Positions 17,150 through 26,570 of a stretch of DNA of 64,000 nucleotides are shown here, one piece after another. The position numbers were made by a program, and so were the translations under genes. The notes below the pieces were generated by a model. It was given only the letters and a program-made list of their open reading frames with translations, had not been told where the DNA came from and ran no database searches. Source of the DNA: JAEXNA01 sp037189585 (GTDB lineage Bacteria > Vulcanimicrobiota > Xenobia > Xenobiales > JADMJV01). Position 1 is the first letter of the stretch. Every line of letters starts with the position of its first letter. The stretch spans positions 259,235-323,234 of the forward strand of contig JBBCJA010000013.1 in assembly GCA_037189585.1 (NCBI GenBank), written 5' to 3'.

Positions 17150-18886
17150 ATGGCTGGTACACAATCGACCCCCCCACAATCGCCGCAGCAAGGCGAGACC
17201 CCGTCTCCCCTGTGTAATCACCTGCTCGAACAGGTTCGGCTGCGCTTGGAGGACAAGCTCGCGGCGGAGGACCTTCGCAATGCCGCTCAGGAAGCCATCA
17301 AGAGTCTCGAGCAAGCTCGCGAGCAGACCCTAGCGAACCTGGAGAAGGGGGGAGCCAAGGACGAAGTTCTCGACGCCTTCGAGCGTAGCTTTGAAGAGAT
17401 GCAAGTCGCACTCGAGGAGATCGACGAGTATGCCGACAAAGCCGACGACAAGACTCACGAGAGTGTTCGAGGCTCTATCTTTCGCGCCGCCCACGCCAGC
17501 GCTCTGGCGGTTCTAGCCATGCAGCAGGCGGAGCTCTCCGATGGGCCCACCGACATGCCTCTTTTCAACGGCCTCTTCAAGATGAAGGAAGGCTATCTTC
17601 AAAATCAGGTCGAGGGAAGCCAGCTTCAGGCGGCGCTCGACAACATCGTCAAGATGACCAAAGCCGCGATGGCTGAGCTTTTGGCCGCCGAAGGCGAGCA
17701 GCCTCCGCAGAGGGACGGCTTGGTACGGGCTTACGAAGAGCAGATCGAAAGTCTCGAGCACGTCGGTGAGACGATCGACAGCGGAAGCAAGGACAAAGGC
17801 ACCGTGGACGATGCCTTTGAGCGCTTACTTAAGACGAGTCAGGGTGTTCGTGAGGCGATGGCTTCACTCAACGAAGCCATGATGAGCGTTGGGCCATGCC
17901 GATTGGTGCGAGCCAATGTCTTGCTTTCCGCCTCCGAGACTTTTCGTGCCGGTGGCATCAGTCCCGATCAGTTTGGTCGGACTTTGGATTCCTTTGAGGG
18001 AGAGCTCAAGGAAGAGCGGGCCGCCGTGGATGAGATGGCGGGTCTTCCGGGGCAAAACGAGGCGGTCATCAAGGAGATTGAAGGTGTTCGCACGGCCTAC
18101 GACCTTCATGACGAAGCTATCGCCATTTTTTCCGAGATCATTGATGGAGAGGCTGCTCCCGAGGACTTTGCCAAAGCGCAGACGCTTCTCATCGAGGCCT
18201 CCGAGAAGCTCTCCGATCACAAAGAAGAGCTCGAGCGTCTTGGGGAGAGCGAGGGGAAAGTCTCTTGTGTTCGCTGCGGATCCCCCAACGAAGCTGGACA
18301 GCGTGTCTGCGGAAAGTGTGGAGCGCAGTTGCCCCAGCAGGCCGGGGTCGGTGGAGTCTCTTCCACCATGTCTTATCAGGAATCTGACGGAGCCGCTGAT
18401 TTCGGCGAACAAGAACTCGAGATGACCACGAACCTGGAACGTCTTTTCCAGGCAGTCAACGAGGTTGCGGAGAGTCGCCGTAGCGATAGAGACTTCGAAG
18501 AAGTGATCGACTGGATGGATGGGCTGCTCGAAGAAGCCGCCCAAACGATGCCGGATGTTCCAGCGATGCAGTATCCGGATTGCCCTCCTGACATGCAAGA
18601 GAAGATCGAGGAGCTTCAAGTTCAGCTTTCGACTCAGCGAGAGTTGATGATGGAAGGTATCGAAGCCGTTCGCGAGGCGTTGGGCATCCTGGGCAGCTAT
18701 GTCGAGACTCACGACAAGGACGTTCTTGTCCAGGGTGTTCGTGGGGTCCGCGATGGCGTGATCAAAATGCAGTCCTCCGAAAAAGCCTTAACCGCTATTA
18801 GCGAAACATTGCAGAAAGCCGCGGCGGAAGCGCAGGCCTCTCGAGAGGACGAGGATTCAGAATCCGACGAATCCGAGACCGAATAG
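17150..18886 (+). CDS. Large helical, acidic protein with a central zinc ribbon, unknown function
   Basis: 578 aa, ATG with a strong GGAGG Shine-Dalgarno. Almost entirely Glu/Ala/Leu-rich helix and probable coiled coil. One zinc ribbon lies at ~365-385 (CVRCGSPNEAGQRVCGKCGA, four Cys). The segments before and after it look like repeated helical bundles, and the C-terminus is very acidic (EDEDSESDESETE). No signal peptide or membrane segment. Could be a scaffold; I do not recognise a named family. metH follows 23 bp downstream. Confidence 0.7.
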   Translation: MAGTQSTPPQSPQQGETPSPLCNHLLEQVRLRLEDKLAAEDLRNAAQEAIKSLEQAREQTLANLEKGGAKDEVLDAFERSFEEMQVALEEIDEYADKADDKTHESVRGSIFRAAHASALAVLAMQQAELSDGPTDMPLFNGLFKMKEGYLQNQVEGSQLQAALDNIVKMTKAAMAELLAAEGEQPPQRDGLVRAYEEQIESLEHVGETIDSGSKDKGTVDDAFERLLKTSQGVREAMASLNEAMMSVGPCRLVRANVLLSASETFRAGGISPDQFGRTLDSFEGELKEERAAVDEMAGLPGQNEAVIKEIEGVRTAYDLHDEAIAIFSEIIDGEAAPEDFAKAQTLLIEASEKLSDHKEELERLGESEGKVSCVRCGSPNEAGQRVCGKCGAQLPQQAGVGGVSSTMSYQESDGAADFGEQELEMTTNLERLFQAVNEVAESRRSDRDFEEVIDWMDGLLEEAAQTMPDVPAMQYPDCPPDMQEKIEELQVQLSTQRELMMEGIEAVREALGILGSYVETHDKDVLVQGVRGVRDGVIKMQSSEKALTAISETLQKAAAEAQASREDEDSESDESETE

Positions 18887-18909
18887 GTCGCGAACCGCGA
18901 ACATTATTC

Positions 18910-21900
18910 ATGGAAGAAGCTTTTAAGCAAGCCGCCTCGGAGCGGATTCTCATTCTCGATGGGGCGATGGGGACCGCTCTTCAGGGCTACCGGCTGGACG
19001 AAGCCGCTTTCCGGGGTGAGCGCTTCGCCGAGTGGCCCCAGTCGCTCCAGGGCTGCAACGACCTGTTGTGCCTGACTCAGCCGCACATCGTTCGTGAGGT
19101 TCACACGGCTTACATCGAGGCCGGTTCGGACCTGATCGAGACCAACACTTTCAATGCTCAGAGCCTTTCCATGGCCGATTACGGGGCTCAGTCGCTGGTG
19201 GCCGAAATCAACCGCGAGGCCGCGCGTCTGGCCAAAGAGTGCGCGCAGACCGTAGGTCGGACGGTGTGGGTGGCCGGTGCGGTCGGACCGACCAGCAAGA
19301 CCCTGTCGCTTTCCGTCGATGTCAATCGTCCGGGAGCGCGCGAGGTCACTTTCGCCCAGGTCCGACAAGCCTACGATGAGCAGATCGAAGCTCTGATCGA
19401 AGGCGGCGTGGACTGTCTTTTGATCGAGACGATCTTCGACACCCAGAACTCCAAGGCCGCGGTGGTGGCCGCCGAGGATGTCTTCGCCCGTCTCGGACGC
19501 CGTATCCCCGTTTTGATTTCGGTGACCATCACCGACCGCAGCGGTCGGACCCTTTCGGGCCAGCAGTTGGAAGCCTTCTGGCACTCCATTCGCCACTGCC
19601 GGCCGCTCTGCGTGGGCCTCAACTGCGCCCTGGGTGCCGAGGAGATGACGACTTACCTGGGTGAGCTCTCGGAGCTTGCCGACACTCTTGTCTCCTGCTA
19701 TCCCAACGCGGGTTTGCCCAACGCTTTGGGCGGTTACGACGAGACTCCGGAGCAGATGGCGGCTGTCCTGGGTCGCTTCGCCGACAACGGATGGCTCAAC
19801 ATGGTCGGCGGATGCTGTGGGACCACACCGGAGTTCATCGCGGCCATCGCGCGGGAGATGAAGGGTCGCGCTCCACGCCGGCCCAAGCCGACTCGATCGG
19901 GTTTTGCCGTCAGCGGCCTCGAGCCGTTCCGCCAAACCGCCGACACAGGCCTGATCGTGGTGGGGGAGAGAACCAACGTGACCGGTTCTCCCAAGTTCGC
20001 CAGGCTGGTTCGGGAAGGCGACTTGGAGGGCGCATTGGTGGTTGCCCGGCAGCAGGTCGATAACGGAGCCAACATTCTCGACGTCAACATGGACGAGGGG
20101 CTGCTGGACTCGGAAGCCTTCATGCGTCAGTTCTTGCAGTTGGTCGCTTCCGAGCCCGACATCTCCAAAGTCCCTCTGATGATCGACTCCTCCCGCTGGG
20201 AAGTGTTGGTGGCCGGAATCGAGAGCGCCCAGGGTCGCTGCGTGGTCAACAGCATCTCGCTCAAGGACGGTGAGGAGGAGTTCCTGTATCGAGCCGAGTT
20301 CCTCAAGAGGTTCGGCGCCGCCGTGGTGGTCATGGCTTTCGACGAACAGGGACAAGCCGACACCACCGAGCGCCGCATCGCGATCTGCCGTCGAGCCTAC
20401 AAGCTTTTGACCGAAAAGGTCGGCATGGACCCCTGGGATATCATTTTCGATCCCAACGTCTTGACCGTGGCCACGGGAATCCCCGAGCATGACGGCTACG
20501 GATTGAGCTTCATCGAAGCCATTTCCGCCATCAAGAAAGAGTGTCCCGGAGTGCTGATCTCCGGTGGAATCTCCAACGTCAGTTTTTCCTTTCGTGGAAA
20601 CAATCCGGTGCGTGAAGCCATGCACACGGTCTTCCTCTATCACGCCATCAAGGCCGGCTTGGACATGGCCATCGTCAACGCCGGTATGTTGGGGATCTAT
20701 GAGGATATCCCCGAGGACCTGCGGGTCGCGACCGAGGATGTCTTGTTGGCAAGAGACCCCGAGGCGACCGAGCGACTACTGGCCATGGCCGAGAAGTACC
20801 GCGAGGAAGGCGGCAAGAAAGCCGAGGAGGGGACGGGTCTTGCCTGGCGCTCGGGCAGCGTGGAAGAGCGTCTTTCCCACGCCTTGGTCAACGGAGTGGT
20901 CGACTTCATCGACCAAGACACCGAGGAGGCTCGTCAGAAGTACCCTCGTCCTCTGGAAGTGATCGAGGGTCCGCTGATGGCTGGCATGGCGATCGTGGGT
21001 GAACGGTTCGGCGAGGGAAAGATGTTCTTGCCCCAGGTGGTCAAGAGCGCCCGCGTGATGAAAAAGGCAGTGGCCTACCTACTTCCGTTTATGGACGCCG
21101 AGAAAGAGCAAGGCGGCGCCAAGTCCCAGGGGCGCATTCTGATGGCGACGGTCAAAGGCGACGTGCACGATATCGGCAAAAATATCGTTGGAGTCGTTCT
21201 GGGATGTAATGGATTTGAAGTGATCGATCTGGGGGTGATGGTCCCGACGGAGGAAATTTTACGTCAGGCCAAATCCCACCAGGTCGACCTGGTGGGGCTT
21301 TCCGGGTTGATCACCCCCTCGCTCGATGAAATGGTCAGAGTGGCCGAAGCCATGGCAAGAGACGGACTAGATCAGCCGCTTTTGATCGGCGGAGCCACCA
21401 CGTCGGCCACCCACACCGCGCTCAAGATCGCTCCCACCCGTTCTCAGCCTGTGGTCCACGTGTTGGACGCCTCCAGAGCCGCGGCGGTTTGTGGGAAACT
21501 TCTCGATGTTGACGGTCGCGGAAGCTATCTGGCCGAGGTGGAAATTGAGCACGAGCGGTTGCGGCAGAGATTTCTCAAAAAATCTCAAGTCGCCCTACTC
21601 CCTCTCGCCGAAGCGCGCTCCAAGGGATGGACCTGGGCCTGCCCTAACGGTGGGGTCCCTAGAGCGGCGAATCTTTCTCAAATCATAGTACGAGACCCGC
21701 TTCCCTTGGAAGAGCTGGTGCCCTTGATCGATTGGACTCCGTTTTTCATCGTCTGGCAGATGCGGGGCACCTACCCTCGAATCTTGGAGCGGCCGGAGGC
21801 CAGAGCTCTCTTCGAGGAGGCTCAAGAGCTGCTCGAGAGTTTGGTGAAAGACAAAATTTTGAGCGCTCGAGCCGTCTTCGGGGTCTTCCCGGCTCATTCC

Positions 21901-22524
21901 GAGGGAGATGACCTGGTGGTCGCGGGACAGCGCTGGCCCATGCTTCGGCAGCAGATCGAGCGGTCGGAAGGCAAGCCGTCGCGATCGCTTGTCGACTTTC
22001 TCTCCACCACTCCGCAAGCCGACAGCTTGGGACTTTTCGCGGTCAGCACCGGTTTTGGTTGCGACGAGGCGGTGAAAGCTTACCAGGCTGACCACGATGA
22101 CTATCACGCCATCATGATTCGAGCCCTGGCCGACCGCCTGGCCGAAGCCGGCGCCGAGTGGGTCCATCGGGAGTTACGCGTCGCCTGGGGATTGGAAAGT
22201 CGCGGCAGCTTCTCTCCCGAGCAGCTGATCAAGGAAGAGTATTCCGGGATCCGTCCGGCGCCGGGATATCCCGCTTGTCCTGACCATGTGACCAAGCATG
22301 AGCTATGGAAACTTCTCCAGGTGGAGCAAAGGACGGGGATCAAGCTGCTCGACTCTGGAGCCATGTGGCCGGCTGCGTCGGTCAGCGGGATGGTCTTTCA
22401 TCATCCCGAGGCGCGCTATTTCGCTATCAACCGAATCGGCTCGGACCAGTTGGCGGACTACGCCGCTCGTTTGGGGGAAAATCCCGAGGAGGTGGCGCGC
22501 CGCCTGGCGACGCTACTGTCGTGA
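18910..22524 (+). CDS. metH: Cobalamin-dependent methionine synthase, full length
   Basis: 1204 aa with all four modules. Homocysteine domain (1-~320) has zinc ligands Cys239 (GLNCALG) and Cys302/303 (GGCCGTTP). The methyltetrahydrofolate domain starts at VVGERTNVTGSPKF (~345). The cap domain is at ~650-740, and the B12 domain carries DVHDIGKNIVG with the cobalt ligand His753. The AdoMet reactivation domain (~910-1200) includes RPAPGYPACPDH at ~1115. Transfers methyl from 5-methyl-THF to homocysteine. No B12 riboswitch fits in the 23-bp upstream gap. The stop overlaps the next gene's GTG. Confidence 0.98.
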   Translation: MEEAFKQAASERILILDGAMGTALQGYRLDEAAFRGERFAEWPQSLQGCNDLLCLTQPHIVREVHTAYIEAGSDLIETNTFNAQSLSMADYGAQSLVAEINREAARLAKECAQTVGRTVWVAGAVGPTSKTLSLSVDVNRPGAREVTFAQVRQAYDEQIEALIEGGVDCLLIETIFDTQNSKAAVVAAEDVFARLGRRIPVLISVTITDRSGRTLSGQQLEAFWHSIRHCRPLCVGLNCALGAEEMTTYLGELSELADTLVSCYPNAGLPNALGGYDETPEQMAAVLGRFADNGWLNMVGGCCGTTPEFIAAIAREMKGRAPRRPKPTRSGFAVSGLEPFRQTADTGLIVVGERTNVTGSPKFARLVREGDLEGALVVARQQVDNGANILDVNMDEGLLDSEAFMRQFLQLVASEPDISKVPLMIDSSRWEVLVAGIESAQGRCVVNSISLKDGEEEFLYRAEFLKRFGAAVVVMAFDEQGQADTTERRIAICRRAYKLLTEKVGMDPWDIIFDPNVLTVATGIPEHDGYGLSFIEAISAIKKECPGVLISGGISNVSFSFRGNNPVREAMHTVFLYHAIKAGLDMAIVNAGMLGIYEDIPEDLRVATEDVLLARDPEATERLLAMAEKYREEGGKKAEEGTGLAWRSGSVEERLSHALVNGVVDFIDQDTEEARQKYPRPLEVIEGPLMAGMAIVGERFGEGKMFLPQVVKSARVMKKAVAYLLPFMDAEKEQGGAKSQGRILMATVKGDVHDIGKNIVGVVLGCNGFEVIDLGVMVPTEEILRQAKSHQVDLVGLSGLITPSLDEMVRVAEAMARDGLDQPLLIGGATTSATHTALKIAPTRSQPVVHVLDASRAAAVCGKLLDVDGRGSYLAEVEIEHERLRQRFLKKSQVALLPLAEARSKGWTWACPNGGVPRAANLSQIIVRDPLPLEELVPLIDWTPFFIVWQMRGTYPRILERPEARALFEEAQELLESLVKDKILSARAVFGVFPAHSEGDDLVVAGQRWPMLRQQIERSEGKPSRSLVDFLSTTPQADSLGLFAVSTGFGCDEAVKAYQADHDDYHAIMIRALADRLAEAGAEWVHRELRVAWGLESRGSFSPEQLIKEEYSGIRPAPGYPACPDHVTKHELWKLLQVEQRTGIKLLDSGAMWPAASVSGMVFHHPEARYFAINRIGSDQLADYAARLGENPEEVARRLATLLS

Positions 22525-23321
22525 ATTCCGGTCCGTGGTTTGAGCCTGGACGCCATCACCGTCTTTGGAAACAGTGGCGGCGCATCGGAAAGGGCCAGGA
22601 GGAGAAGTTCTTTCTGGAGCACCGACACGCGGTTTTGGAATCGCTGCGAGGGCATTATCCCCCCGAACAGGTGCTCCTTTCCAAAGAACTCTACAGCTCC
22701 GAACCGGAATTTTGGGCCGGCCTGGCTCTGGGGATCCCTAGTATAGAGTGGTTTTTGGTCGAGGGTGAGCGCTTGAATCAGGTCACCAGCGTTCCTGCTA
22801 GTAGCGGACTCTGCGCCGTCTTTTCACCGCGCCCGGTGACCCTGGAGGAGCTTCTCGAGGTATCCTTTCTTATGGTGCTCTGGAAGATCAGCGATCCCGG
22901 AAATATGGGCACCTTGATCCGAGCCGGTAGGTCGCTTTGCCGAGCCGCGATTTTAGTTGTCGGCGGTTGTTCGGTTTGGTCGTCCAAGGTGGCCCGGGCT
23001 TCCGCCGGTAGCTTGATGTCGACACAGGTCTGCCAGCTGGAGGTCTCCTCGGGACGAGAAGCGCTAGAGAAACTCCAAGCCTCGGGGTTCACTCTGCGCC
23101 AGGCTGTCCCCAGAGGGGGAGAGGCGCTGCCGGGTCTGACCTGGAGCGAAAAAGACGCCGTACTTTTGGGCAATGAATCTCACGGTCTTCCTCAAGAACT
23201 CGAGGGGCTCGGACAGCCCTTCACTATCCCTTGCGCTCCCGAAGTAGAGTCGCTCAACGTGGCCATGAGCGGCTCCATCATCGCCTGGGAGTGGGCGCGC
23301 GCACACCCACTGGAGGCTTGA
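22521..23321 (+). CDS. SpoU/TrmH-family RNA 2'-O-methyltransferase
   Basis: 266 aa. Start placed at GTG 22521, whose last two bases overlap the metH stop (GTGA), implying translational coupling. The knotted SPOUT domain occupies ~110-265 with motif 1 WKISDPGNMGTLIRAG, motif 2 VLLGNESHGLP and motif 3 IPCAPEVESLNVAMSGSI. The N-terminal substrate-binding part is present but weakly conserved. Predicted to 2'-O-methylate a tRNA or rRNA nucleotide with SAM. Coupling to metH places it beside the source of SAM's methionine. Confidence 0.9.
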   Translation: MNSGPWFEPGRHHRLWKQWRRIGKGQEEKFFLEHRHAVLESLRGHYPPEQVLLSKELYSSEPEFWAGLALGIPSIEWFLVEGERLNQVTSVPASSGLCAVFSPRPVTLEELLEVSFLMVLWKISDPGNMGTLIRAGRSLCRAAILVVGGCSVWSSKVARASAGSLMSTQVCQLEVSSGREALEKLQASGFTLRQAVPRGGEALPGLTWSEKDAVLLGNESHGLPQELEGLGQPFTIPCAPEVESLNVAMSGSIIAWEWARAHPLEA

Positions 23322-23387
23322 GCCTCTTCCGGCGGCAGGCCTCGGCATCACCGGCGACAAAGCAGATCGCCTGCCGAATTTTTCCGG

Positions 23388-23416
23388 TTGACACACATTG
23401 TGAAAAGCTTCACAAT
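23388..23416 (+). promoter_or_regulatory. Predicted sigma-70-type promoter of the cytochrome oxidase operon
   Basis: TTGACA (23388-23393) and CACAAT (23411-23416), separated by 17 bp. The start codon lies ~30 bp beyond the -10. The spacer contains most of a Rex-type operator. Confidence 0.6.
23398..23415 (+). promoter_or_regulatory. Rex-type redox operator overlapping the ctaAB-cox promoter
   Basis: TTGTGAAAAGCTTCACAA fits the published Rex consensus TTGTGAA-N4-TTCACAA exactly, and the symmetry extends to 11-bp arms (23394-23419). Rex is an NADH/NAD+-sensing repressor of respiratory genes. Placement between -35 and -10 predicts repression by occlusion. Half-sites also fit CRP/FNR-like TGTGA-N6-TCACA, so a family switch cannot be excluded. 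Confidence 0.7.
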
Positions 23417-23446
23417 GTGACCCGGTTTGGGAGTGTATTTCTATTT

Positions 23447-25279
23447 ATGAAAAGAGAATCCAAAAGTCTGGGGGAGACGGCTTTACCGAGTCCCTTCGCG
23501 CTTTTTGTCAGGGTTCTCGTCGTATGTACCGCACTCTTGGTTCTCGTCGGAGCGATGGTGACCACTACCGGCTCGGGCCTGTCGGTTCCCGACTGGCCCC
23601 TTTCCTTCGGAAAGATCAATCCGACCATGGTCGGGGGAGTGGCTTTCGAGCATGGACATCGCCTGGTCGCCTCGGCGGTGGGCTTTCTGGTCCTTGTCGC
23701 CGCTATCTGGGCCACCTCGATTCGAGCCAACACGGTGGTCCGAAGGCTTTCACTGTTCGCTCTCGCCTTGGTTATTTTCCAAGGACTCCTGGGCGGATTG
23801 ACCGTTCTCATGCGCCTGCCCACCGCGGTTTCCGTTGCCCACGGCACCACCGCTCAGATTTTCTTTTGCACGATCGTCGCTCTACTCTGGTGGACCGATT
23901 CGCGCTTTGTCGCCTCGATCGCCAAGATTGAAGGGCCGGCCGCTCGAGATCTTATGATCTCGAGCGGGGCGATGACCGGATTGATCTTCGCCCAGCTGTT
24001 GGTGGCCGCCACCATGCGACATCTCGGCGCGGGATTAGTCATTCCCGACTTCCCGACCTCACTGGGGCGGATTATTCCGCCTTTGACCTCTCTTCCCATC
24101 GCCATCAACTTCACCCACCGAGTTTTGGCTTTAGCCATCTTCGCCATGGCGATTCTACTGTGCCGGCGCGTCTTCAAGTTTCATCGCGAGATGACCGTGC
24201 TGAGCAGACTTTCAGCCGTTCTTGTCGGCTTGATTTTGGTCCAGGTCACCCTGGGTGCTCTGACGGTGTGGGGAGGCCGAGGGCTTTTTTCGACCTCCCT
24301 TCACGTGATGAATGGAGCCCTGGTGCTCGCCACCGCTTTCTCCATCTTTCTCTGGTCCTGGCGGCTCACCCGCCCTCGTCGCGACGACGGGAATAAGGGT
24401 GAGGAATCTTCCAGCGCGGCCACTAAGATGAGCGACGTCAGCCGCAAGGACTGGATGGACCTGGCCAAGGTTCGGCTAGTGACGATGAGCGTCTTCACCG
24501 CTCTGTGTGGATTTCTCCTCGGGGGAACAGCCTTGAGTGTCGCGGGTCTGGTTGTCACCGTGATCGGCGTTTCTCTTCTTGGTGCTGGTTCGAGCATGCT
24601 CAACCACGTTATGGAGGTGGAGACCGACGCCCGCATGGAGCGGACGCGGAATCGACCTCTTCCCACGGGCCGAGTCTCGGTGGCTTTGGTGGAGCGTACC
24701 GGCGGTCTGCTGATCGCGGCGGGGACGCTTTGTCTGGGGCTATGGCAACCCTGGGCGGGACTGCTGGCTTTTGCCGCCTTCTTTTCCTACGTCTTCGTGT
24801 ACACCCCGATGAAGACTTGGAGCCCGAGCTGTACGGTGGTTGGCGCCGTCCCGGGGGCTCTCCCGGTGTTGATAGGTTACGTTGTCCGCACGGGAGTGCT
24901 CGACATCGGTGGGTTAATCTTGTTCGCCATCCTGTTTCTTTGGCAGTTGCCACATTTTATGGCTATCGCCTGGCTCTGCCGCGAGGATTACGCTCGCGCG
25001 GGCTTACCGATGGTCACGGTGATCGATCCGAAAGGGACCCTGGCCTCTTCTCAGATTTTGATCTATAGCCTGGCCCTGCTGCCGGTCTCGATGGCTCCAA
25101 CCCTGGTAGGGATGGCCGGCCAACTTTATTTCTACTGCGCGCTATTGCTCGGGATCGTCTACCTCTCCTCGGGTGTGAACTTGTGCTGGCGTAAGTCCAC
25201 CGTGGCGGCGCGAAAGCTGTTGTTGACCTCGGTGGTCTACCTCCCCTTACTGTACGGAGTGATGGTTGTGAACAGTTGA
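23447..25279 (+). CDS. ctaAB: Fused heme A synthase - heme O synthase (CtaA-CtaB)
   Basis: 610 aa from ATG 23447. Residues 1-~310 are CtaA/Cox15, with eight predicted membrane spans and conserved His in EHGHRLVA, AHGTTAQ, FTHRVLA and SLHVMNG, which hold the hemes. After a short charged linker, ~325-610 are CtaB/Cox10 protoheme farnesyltransferase with the prenyl-diphosphate motif NHVMEVETDARMERTRNRPLP. The fusion joins consecutive steps, heme B to heme O to heme A, needed by the oxidase encoded downstream. In most bacteria these are separate genes. Confidence 0.95.
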   Translation: MKRESKSLGETALPSPFALFVRVLVVCTALLVLVGAMVTTTGSGLSVPDWPLSFGKINPTMVGGVAFEHGHRLVASAVGFLVLVAAIWATSIRANTVVRRLSLFALALVIFQGLLGGLTVLMRLPTAVSVAHGTTAQIFFCTIVALLWWTDSRFVASIAKIEGPAARDLMISSGAMTGLIFAQLLVAATMRHLGAGLVIPDFPTSLGRIIPPLTSLPIAINFTHRVLALAIFAMAILLCRRVFKFHREMTVLSRLSAVLVGLILVQVTLGALTVWGGRGLFSTSLHVMNGALVLATAFSIFLWSWRLTRPRRDDGNKGEESSSAATKMSDVSRKDWMDLAKVRLVTMSVFTALCGFLLGGTALSVAGLVVTVIGVSLLGAGSSMLNHVMEVETDARMERTRNRPLPTGRVSVALVERTGGLLIAAGTLCLGLWQPWAGLLAFAAFFSYVFVYTPMKTWSPSCTVVGAVPGALPVLIGYVVRTGVLDIGGLILFAILFLWQLPHFMAIAWLCREDYARAGLPMVTVIDPKGTLASSQILIYSLALLPVSMAPTLVGMAGQLYFYCALLLGIVYLSSGVNLCWRKSTVAARKLLLTSVVYLPLLYGVMVVNS

Positions 25280-25383
25280 TGACCATTTAGGAAAGCGACT
25301 GTTCTAGTCGTCTCCAAGGGAGGGGGGGAGCATTCCCCGGATGAAAGCGTTACGAACCTAGAAGCCATTCTATGAGGAATATG

Positions 25384-26559
25384 ATGCCAAAAAGATACCT
25401 GAAAGCCGTGAGTGGTCCCCTCTCGCGGATTCTTCTCGCGCTCCTGGCGATCTTGAACACCGGTTGTGTGAACGAGGTGCGCGGCACCTTGAATCCGCTC
25501 GGCCCGGTGGCCGAACGCCAGATGAGCACGTTCATGGTGACCTTGTGGGTCAGCTTGGGGATGTTCGTGGTGGTGGGTTCCTTTCTCGTCTACTGCCTCG
25601 TGAAGTTTCACCATAAGGGCGAGATCACGAAGGACACGCCGCTGCCCGACCAGAGTCACGGTAACGCCTTGACCGAAATAGGCCTGATCTTGATCTCCGT
25701 GTTCTTAGTCGGGATCATCGCCTTGCCCACCGTGCAGGGTGTGTTCTACGTCGGGACCTTACCGAGCGACCAGAAGGTCTACGAAGTCAACGTCACCGGC
25801 CTTCAGTGGTGGTGGAAATTCGAATACCCCGAATATGGAGTCGTGACGGCCAACGAGATCGCCATCCCGGCCGGTCGCCCGGTCAAGTTCAATCTCCAGA
25901 CAGCGGACGTGCTCCATTCCTTCTGGGTGCCCCGCCTTGGCGGCAAGATGGACTTAAATCCAGGCCAGGATAACTGGCTCTGGTTGCAAGCCGATCCGGA
26001 AATGCTGGCGGCCGACGCCAAGGAACTGTCAACTTCGGGCGGCTCTCCCCGTTGGGCTCATCTTCCCGCTGACTATCCCTTCCAAGGCTACGTTCTCTAT
26101 GGGCAGTGCGCTGAGTACTGCGGGTCTTCACACGCCTTCATGCAGTTTCGAGTGTTAGTGCTCGATGACGCCAACTTCCAGAAGTGGGTCGAGTGGCAGA
26201 AGTCGGATTCGAAGTCGACCCTAACCGCTGGCGAGGTCGCCCAAGGCCAAGCGGTGTTCATGAAGAACAAGTGCCAAACGTGTCACACGGTTCGCGGCAC
26301 CAATGCCAAAGGTCTGGTCGGTCCTGACCTGACCCACATTGGAAGTCGCACCTCCATCGCGGCCGGTTGGTTGGAAAACACTCCGGAGAATCTGGGACAC
26401 TGGATTCAAAAGCCGGGTGAACTCAAGCCCGAGAACATCATGTACGTGACAGGTTACCAGCACACAGACAAGTGGGGTGGCCTGGTCAACAACTCTCAGA
26501 TCGTCGTTACCGACGAGGAGCGTGACGTGCTGGCCAAATATCTCTACAGTCTTAAGTAA
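25384..26559 (+). CDS. coxB: Cytochrome c oxidase subunit II with fused cytochrome c domain
   Basis: 391 aa from ATG 25384, placed by AGGA five nt upstream; in-frame ATGs at 25372 and 25381 also exist. An N-terminal signal with Cys (ILNTGC, an atypical lipobox), then two membrane spans. The CuA cupredoxin domain has HSFWVPRLGGKMD and GQCAEYCGSSHAFM, supplying the binuclear copper ligands. The C-terminal ~95 residues are a cytochrome c domain with CQTCH, making this a caa3-type subunit II. Receives electrons and passes them to subunit I. Confidence 0.96.
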   Translation: MPKRYLKAVSGPLSRILLALLAILNTGCVNEVRGTLNPLGPVAERQMSTFMVTLWVSLGMFVVVGSFLVYCLVKFHHKGEITKDTPLPDQSHGNALTEIGLILISVFLVGIIALPTVQGVFYVGTLPSDQKVYEVNVTGLQWWWKFEYPEYGVVTANEIAIPAGRPVKFNLQTADVLHSFWVPRLGGKMDLNPGQDNWLWLQADPEMLAADAKELSTSGGSPRWAHLPADYPFQGYVLYGQCAEYCGSSHAFMQFRVLVLDDANFQKWVEWQKSDSKSTLTAGEVAQGQAVFMKNKCQTCHTVRGTNAKGLVGPDLTHIGSRTSIAAGWLENTPENLGHWIQKPGELKPENIMYVTGYQHTDKWGGLVNNSQIVVTDEERDVLAKYLYSLK

Positions 26560-26570
26560 GGGAGCTTAAA

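Noticed and set aside
18887..18909. Possible B12 riboswitch before metH
   Set aside because: Only 23 bp separate metH from the previous gene; no cobalamin-box sequence is seen there.
18904..20643. 579-codon open frame antisense to metH
   Set aside because: It lies wholly opposite a textbook metH and shows no protein motif; long antisense frames are expected in GC-rich genes.
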